From UA16 sp965661575 (lineage in GTDB: Bacteria; Bacteroidota; Bacteroidia; Flavobacteriales_D; Sanyastnellaceae): 19,084 bases of DNA. Below the pieces are notes generated by a model. That model saw only the letters and a list, made by a program, of their open reading frames with translations. It had not been told where the DNA came from and made no database searches. A program made the translations under genes and the position numbers. Position 1 is the stretch's first letter. Each line of letters opens with the position of its first letter. Of the stretch, positions 15,317-19,084 are shown one piece after another. The stretch lies in NCBI GenBank assembly GCA_965661575.1, contig CBFIEJ010000041.1, forward strand, positions 1-19,084. The letters are read 5' to 3'.

Positions 15317-16720
15317 GTGCAGACGCCCGCAACTCCAACCCCTTCAAAAGTCTACTCGCTCACGCAAGTTGCCCAGTCCATTCGATTGGCATTGGAACGC
15401 GCCACTGCTAATCGCAGCTGGCTGGTGAAGGCAGAAATTCTAAAAATATCAGAAGGCCTCGGTCAAAAAACAGTCTACCTCGATTTGGTAGAGGAACAAG
15501 GAGGGCGGCAAACAGCCAAAATGCGCGGCGTTATTTGGCCTCAAAATGGAGCAGAAATCCGATCAGAACTGGGCGAGGACACGTCGACCATTCTCAAAGC
15601 CGGGTCTGAAGTGGTCTTCTCAGCACGCATTCAATTTCATGAGCGCTTTGGGCTCTCGTTGTTCATCGATCGTGTGGATTTGCGCCACATGCTCGGAGAA
15701 ATGGAGCGTCGAAAGCAAGCCACACTTGCAAAGCTCAAGAAACTTGGCGCATTGGACTGGAACAAACGCATTGCCCTCTCCTCCTTGCCGCGTAAAGTTG
15801 CCATAGTAGGATCACCGGGCACCAGTGGATTTCGAGATTTCGTCACCAAAACGATTGGGCATCCTAGGAAATTTAATATTCAATTGGAAGTTTTTGCCTC
15901 CGGCGTGCAGGGAGTACATGCTCCTGAGCAATTGAAAAATGCACTTCTCGAAGCACAAGCCAGTGAACCAGACCTCATCGTTTTGGTTCGAGGCGGAGGC
16001 AGCAAACTGGACTTGGACGCCTTCAATGACTTCGGGCTTTGCGAAGTCATCGCAACCTGCACCGTGCCTGTTTGGACCGGGATCGGCCACGAATCAGACC
16101 TTGTGGTCGCAGATCTCGTCGCTCAGCGCGCCCTCAAAACACCGACGGATGCAGCTGTAGCATTGACCGATGCATTCGAAGAAGCGGCCTACGAATTAGA
16201 GTTGATGGCACAAAAGATGGAAAGACGTTTCAAACTTTGGAATCAGGGCCAGCGCGCCTTGCTCAACCAATGCTGGAAAACGCTGGAATGGGCCGGAAAA
16301 AACACCTTGACTCAACGGCATATGGAAGTCAGTGGCTTTCAAAAAATGCTCTCCGTTCAAGGATTTCTACTCATTGATCGACACCGCAGGTCTATGGTTG
16401 AGTTCGAGCGGCGCTGCGCGAGATCCGGGCATCAATTCATCGAACTTTTCCGCAGGGAACTCCAGAACGACGGTCGACGCATCCAGCAGGCTGCACACCA
16501 ACACTTGCAACGAAAACGCATTGAATTGAACAGCAATCAATCCGTAATTAGGAGCCTCGCCCCTGCTCAAACACTGAAACGTGGCTTCATGCTACTCAAA
16601 CGTGGCGATGCTCTGTTGACCAAAACATCCGAAGCCAAAACAGGAGAGTTATTGCAACTCGAAGGACACGATGGCTCAATTCCCGTTCGCGTCGAACGCT
16701 ATCCCAAACAAGTTGATTAA
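15317..16720 (+). CDS. xseA: Exodeoxyribonuclease VII large subunit
   Basis: XseA is the catalytic subunit of exonuclease VII, which degrades single-stranded DNA from both ends in mismatch repair and related pathways. The 467-residue protein has an OB-fold DNA-binding domain at about 11-120 (KVYSLTQVAQSIRLAL, SWLVKAEI, MRGVIWP) and the exonuclease domain from about 130. Residues corresponding to the essential E. coli D155, R205, H238 and D241 are Asp174, Arg225 (VRGGGS), His258 and Asp261 (GIGHESD), with the same spacing. A long helical region binds XseB, and a C-terminal segment (LAPAQTLKRGFMLL) follows. The start is GTG at 15317: an in-frame TAA at 15302 leaves no room for another start, and the domain begins right after it. 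Nine bases separate it from xseB. Confidence 0.95.
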   Translation: MQTPATPTPSKVYSLTQVAQSIRLALERATANRSWLVKAEILKISEGLGQKTVYLDLVEEQGGRQTAKMRGVIWPQNGAEIRSELGEDTSTILKAGSEVVFSARIQFHERFGLSLFIDRVDLRHMLGEMERRKQATLAKLKKLGALDWNKRIALSSLPRKVAIVGSPGTSGFRDFVTKTIGHPRKFNIQLEVFASGVQGVHAPEQLKNALLEAQASEPDLIVLVRGGGSKLDLDAFNDFGLCEVIATCTVPVWTGIGHESDLVVADLVAQRALKTPTDAAVALTDAFEEAAYELELMAQKMERRFKLWNQGQRALLNQCWKTLEWAGKNTLTQRHMEVSGFQKMLSVQGFLLIDRHRRSMVEFERRCARSGHQFIELFRRELQNDGRRIQQAAHQHLQRKRIELNSNQSVIRSLAPAQTLKRGFMLLKRGDALLTKTSEAKTGELLQLEGHDGSIPVRVERYPKQVD

Positions 16721-16729
16721 ATTCACACC

Positions 16730-16981
16730 ATGGCGAAAAACACCCAAGACTCTGAGGTCCCTGAAAAGTTTGACGATGCGCTGCTCGAATTGCGTGGCCT
16801 GATGGAATTGCTCGAAAGCGATGACATCTCGGTGGACACCCTGACTCAAGCCATTCGAAGAGCTGCTGTTTTATTGAAACACTGCCAATCTCAGCTCAAT
16901 TCAACCGAATCAGAAATCAAAGCACTGATGGATGAATTAGGTGTGACAGGAAGCACAGATGCTTCCACCGACGGAGCGTAA
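16730..16981 (+). CDS. xseB: Exodeoxyribonuclease VII small subunit
   Basis: XseB is an 83-residue helical protein that binds the coiled region of XseA to form the active enzyme. The conserved core is present: KFDDALLELRGLMELLESDDISVDTL, then QAIRRAAVLLKHCQSQLNSTES. The Ser/Thr/Asp-rich tail is not conserved. It follows xseA by 9 bases, forming the usual two-gene operon, and is convergent with the lipoprotein gene, with only 15 bases between their stop codons and no terminator visible. Confidence 0.93.
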   Translation: MAKNTQDSEVPEKFDDALLELRGLMELLESDDISVDTLTQAIRRAAVLLKHCQSQLNSTESEIKALMDELGVTGSTDASTDGA

Positions 16982-16996
16982 AGGGTGCTGATTCGT

Positions 16997-17437
16997 TCAG
17001 CGCTGCTTGCTCAGTTGGTCCAAAAGTCCTTTGGCACCATCGGAAGTGAGTTCCTTGATATCCTGAGGCATATTTTTCGAGTCCTGCACCGCAGCGGTTA
17101 ACTTCCCACGGAATGTGGTCACAAGGGTCTTGTAAGCTGTATAATCCTCACAAGCGGCTTGGGCCTGACTCCATGCGCTTAGCTCTTCCGGCGTGCGCTC
17201 TTTTCGCATGCACGGAGCTGTCGCCTTGGTCAAAGACTCGGTCCATTGCTTTGCACTCCATTCCGCATTCTCCTGAGAAAGAATCCCTTCCAGTGAAACT
17301 TTCATTTCGGCCAAGCAGGCGCATGCATCTTCGTCTGTTGCATTCGTCACAGTCTCTGCAGATTCAGATCCCGCACCACAACCGATCAAAAGCATTCCTA
17401 CTATCATCAAGATTCCCAAAGGCAAAACATTTCTCAT
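16997..17437 (-). CDS. Small lipoprotein of unknown function
   Basis: From the ATG at 17437 this is a 146-residue protein. Residues 1-19 form a lipoprotein signal (MRNVLPLGILMIVGMLLIG) with the lipobox LLIG and the lipid-modified Cys20. The mature part is polar and helical, with Cys pairs at CAC and two further Cys (APCMRK, AACEDY), possibly disulfide-bonded. The frame stays open to 17503, but that longer start lies upstream of the promoter-like element and would bury the lipobox, so 17437 is chosen. I do not recognise a family. It is probably attached to the periplasmic side of a membrane or to the outer membrane. Confidence 0.8.
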   Translation of the reverse strand: MRNVLPLGILMIVGMLLIGCGAGSESAETVTNATDEDACACLAEMKVSLEGILSQENAEWSAKQWTESLTKATAPCMRKERTPEELSAWSQAQAACEDYTAYKTLVTTFRGKLTAAVQDSKNMPQDIKELTSDGAKGLLDQLSKQR

Positions 17438-17471
17438 GACTGAAAAGGTTATCGTAGTAATTTTATTGGGG

Positions 17472-17504
17472 CAAAGATAGTTCCTTTCCGCAAGGCGTTT
17501 CAAG
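17472..17504 (-). promoter_or_regulatory. Bacteroidota-type promoter of the lipoprotein gene
   Basis: On the minus strand TATCTTTG (17472-17479) is a perfect TAnnTTTG -7 box, preceded 21 bases upstream by CTTG (17501-17504; consensus TTTG/TTG -33). Transcription would start near 17465, about 28 bases before the ATG at 17437. This also rules out the longer reading frame starting at 17503. Confidence 0.6.
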
Positions 17505-17551
17505 AGCTAGCATGAACGCTTTGTCCCATCTACTCAAATTGCTCGACTTCT

Positions 17552-18442
17552 ATGAAATCTGACCCCACACCCAAGGATAACATTCGAATTTCTTCGATTC
17601 AGACAGCGCAACGAGTCCTCATGGGAGAAAACTGGATTGAGCAACCGTTGCCAAGTCAAATCACACAACGGGTGGGCCCCTTCCTTTTGATTCACCACTG
17701 GCAAGACTACTTCCCTGGCGGTCAGAAACCGTTGGAGGTTGGAGTCGGTCCGCATCCTCACCGTGGATTCAGCCCGGTTACCTGCATTTACTCCGGAGCG
17801 TTGCGCCACCGCGATTCGTTGGGCAACGATCATGTCGTTACTTCAGGTGGCACCCAGTGGATGGACAGTGGCTCTGGCATCGTTCACAGCGAGCGACCAG
17901 CTGATTCGATTGCGCGAGATGGAGGAATGCTGGAAATCATTCAATTCTGGGTCAACACTCCTCGCGCACATAAAATGGATGCCCCATCGTATCAGCCTCT
18001 GAGCTTCGAAGAGACACCGCGTTGGTCTGAAAACAAGTGGAACGTGGCGCTCGTTCAAGGTGAATGGAACGGCAGACAATCGCCCATCCCATCCCACCAC
18101 CCCATGCGGATTGCCAACTTGCAATGCAGCGAATCAGGTTCATCCATCGATCTCCCCATGCCCAAGAGCTGGAGCGGAGTTCTTTACGTCCTCAGCGGAA
18201 CCATTCGAGTCAGTGATGCCCAGGCCTCGGGAAGGCAAATGATTGTGTTGGGCTCGGGGGCAACCGACACCATTTCACTCACTGCTGAGGAAGACACTCG
18301 GGTGCTGTTTCTCTCTGCCGCACCATTGGACGAACCGATGGTGAGCCATGGTCCATTTGTTTTAAACACCTACGAAGAGGTCCAAAAAGCCATCATGGAC
18401 TACCACGACGGCAAAATGGGTGTGCTGAACGAATCAGCCTGA
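17552..18442 (+). CDS. Pirin family protein (metal-binding bicupin)
   Basis: Pirins are two-cupin iron proteins; some bacterial members oxidise quercetin or modulate pyruvate dehydrogenase, but many have no known role. The 296-residue protein contains the N-terminal cupin metal site: His68 and His70 (GPHPHRGF), His112 and Glu114 (SGIVHSERP). These are the four residues that bind iron in characterised pirins. The N-cupin also has DYFPGG and TSGGTQWMDSGSG. A second cupin (about 190-270) follows, with LYVLSGTIRVSD and the Pirin_C-type LFLSAAPLDEPMVSHGPFVLNT. It starts 114 bases from the divergent lipoprotein ATG. The N-terminal 15 residues are variable. Confidence 0.93.
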   Translation: MKSDPTPKDNIRISSIQTAQRVLMGENWIEQPLPSQITQRVGPFLLIHHWQDYFPGGQKPLEVGVGPHPHRGFSPVTCIYSGALRHRDSLGNDHVVTSGGTQWMDSGSGIVHSERPADSIARDGGMLEIIQFWVNTPRAHKMDAPSYQPLSFEETPRWSENKWNVALVQGEWNGRQSPIPSHHPMRIANLQCSESGSSIDLPMPKSWSGVLYVLSGTIRVSDAQASGRQMIVLGSGATDTISLTAEEDTRVLFLSAAPLDEPMVSHGPFVLNTYEEVQKAIMDYHDGKMGVLNESA

Positions 18443-18511
18443 CTGAAAAAATCTTGTCAATCACGTTCATTCTCGTTCGAGGAAAAACTTCATGTACTAA
18501 CCCCTCAGAAA

Positions 18512-18542
18512 TTTGAATCCACTGCTCTTGGCATTACTTTAG
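18512..18542 (+). promoter_or_regulatory. Candidate promoter for the haloperoxidase-like gene
   Basis: TTTG (18512-18515) is followed after exactly 19 bases by TACTTTAG (18535-18542), one mismatch from TAnnTTTG. It would start transcription near 18549 and give a leader of about 140 bases before the ATG at 18691. The leader holds a 15-codon ORF (18563-18610), and I see no strong hairpin. No convincing terminator for the pirin gene lies in the 248-base gap. Confidence 0.35.
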
Positions 18543-18690
18543 AGCGTTCCTTTTTTGGAGAAATGCCGACGATGGGAAATCACCGAGTGAAAATCAACGA
18601 AGTTCCATGATATTTGTCACTCTTCTAGAGGCGAGATGACCTTAGATTTTCCGTTATTGCTCACAATCGCTCAATTGAATTTGCTCTGAA

Positions 18691-19084
18691 ATGAATTACA
18701 TGCTCAAAGGACTGGTCGCGTTGATTGTTTTATGCTTCAGCACAGCAATGAACGCACAATCAGACGAGAACATTGCTCAAATTTGGAATGAAGAAGTTTT
18801 AGAGGGAATTCGCAATGATTTTGCCCGTCCGACGGTTCATGCTAGAAATCTTTTGCATACCAACATCGCCATGTATGACTGTTGGAGCGCATACGACGAA
18901 GGGCCATCTGAAACCTTCTTCTTGGGTAAATCATGGGCTGGATTTCAATGTCCTTTCGATGGCGTCACGATTCCATCGCAAGAAGATGAAATTCTATCGG
19001 CCCGAGAAGAGGCCATCAGCTATGCTGTATACCGAATCATGCAGCATAGATTCATTGATGCTCCTGATGGTGAAATCACCATGT
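18691..19084 (+). CDS. Secreted vanadium-haloperoxidase-like protein, N-terminus (runs off right edge)
   Basis: The frame is open from ATG at 18691 to the window end (131 codons), so only the N-terminus is seen. Residues 1-22 are a signal peptide (MNYMLKGLVALIVLCFSTAM ending in NAQ). The mature start IAQIWNEEVLEGIRNDFARP followed by TVHARNLLHTNIAMYDCWSAYD is a pattern I associate with PAP2/vanadium-dependent haloperoxidase-like proteins of Bacteroidota, as are the later EDEILSAREEAISYAVYRIM residues. The metal-site residues would lie further downstream and are out of view, so I cannot tell whether the enzyme is a haloperoxidase, a phosphatase or inactive. The signal peptide indicates export. 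Confidence 0.55.
   Translation, partial: MNYMLKGLVALIVLCFSTAMNAQSDENIAQIWNEEVLEGIRNDFARPTVHARNLLHTNIAMYDCWSAYDEGPSETFFLGKSWAGFQCPFDGVTIPSQEDEILSAREEAISYAVYRIMQHRFIDAPDGEITM

Overview
The window looks like a chromosomal segment of a member of the Bacteroidota, most likely an environmental (marine or freshwater) flavobacterial-type lineage. The evidence is a CarboxypepD_reg-like/TonB-dependent receptor, a dehydrogenase E1 with fused alpha and beta subunits, signal peptides ending in QAQ or SAQ, promoter-like TAnnTTTG (-7) elements, weak Shine-Dalgarno sequences, and small conserved proteins I associate with Bacteroidota. Base composition is moderate. I see no rRNA, tRNA, IS element, phage gene or CRISPR array.

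Layout. Positions 1-1689 (minus) hold the N-terminal 563 codons of a large secreted alpha/beta-hydrolase-like protein built of tandem modules of about 420 residues. It continues past the left edge. A TonB-dependent outer-membrane receptor (1834-4674, minus) lies just upstream of it. From 4775 to 9999 (minus) runs a tight gene set, in transcription order adk, obg, psuG, fused E1 alpha/beta dehydrogenase and a small S4 RNA-binding protein. A candidate promoter precedes adk. Divergent from it is lpd, the E3 dihydrolipoyl dehydrogenase (10190-11578, plus), closed by a strong bidirectional terminator shared with a convergent membrane-anchored DUF5715/LAS-peptidase-like protein (11636-12451, minus).

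The middle holds a conserved cytoplasmic protein of unknown function (12601-13137), a 57-residue protein (13212-13385) and an atypical Nramp-family transporter whose start overlaps that small gene by ATGA (13382-14641), all on plus. A membrane-anchored OB-fold protein (14685-15116, minus) follows. Then come xseA-xseB for exonuclease VII (15317-16981, plus), a small lipoprotein (16997-17437, minus) with a clear Bacteroidota-type promoter, a pirin (17552-18442, plus), and at the right edge the N-terminus of a secreted vanadium-haloperoxidase-like protein (18691 onward, plus).

How the genes work together. The central block is core physiology: adenylate balance (Adk), ribosome assembly (Obg), pseudouridine salvage (PsuG) and oxoacid oxidation (E1 and E3 close together, with no E2 in view). 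XseAB adds DNA repair. The flanks are cell-surface or secreted functions. Most of the window is ordinary housekeeping and I do not see a defence or mobile system. The less ordinary items are the duplicated hydrolase whose expected nucleophile serine is glycine, the Nramp relative lacking the usual TM1 metal-binding motif, the 57-residue gene coupled to it, and an imperfect inverted repeat in the divergent region at 12466-12506.
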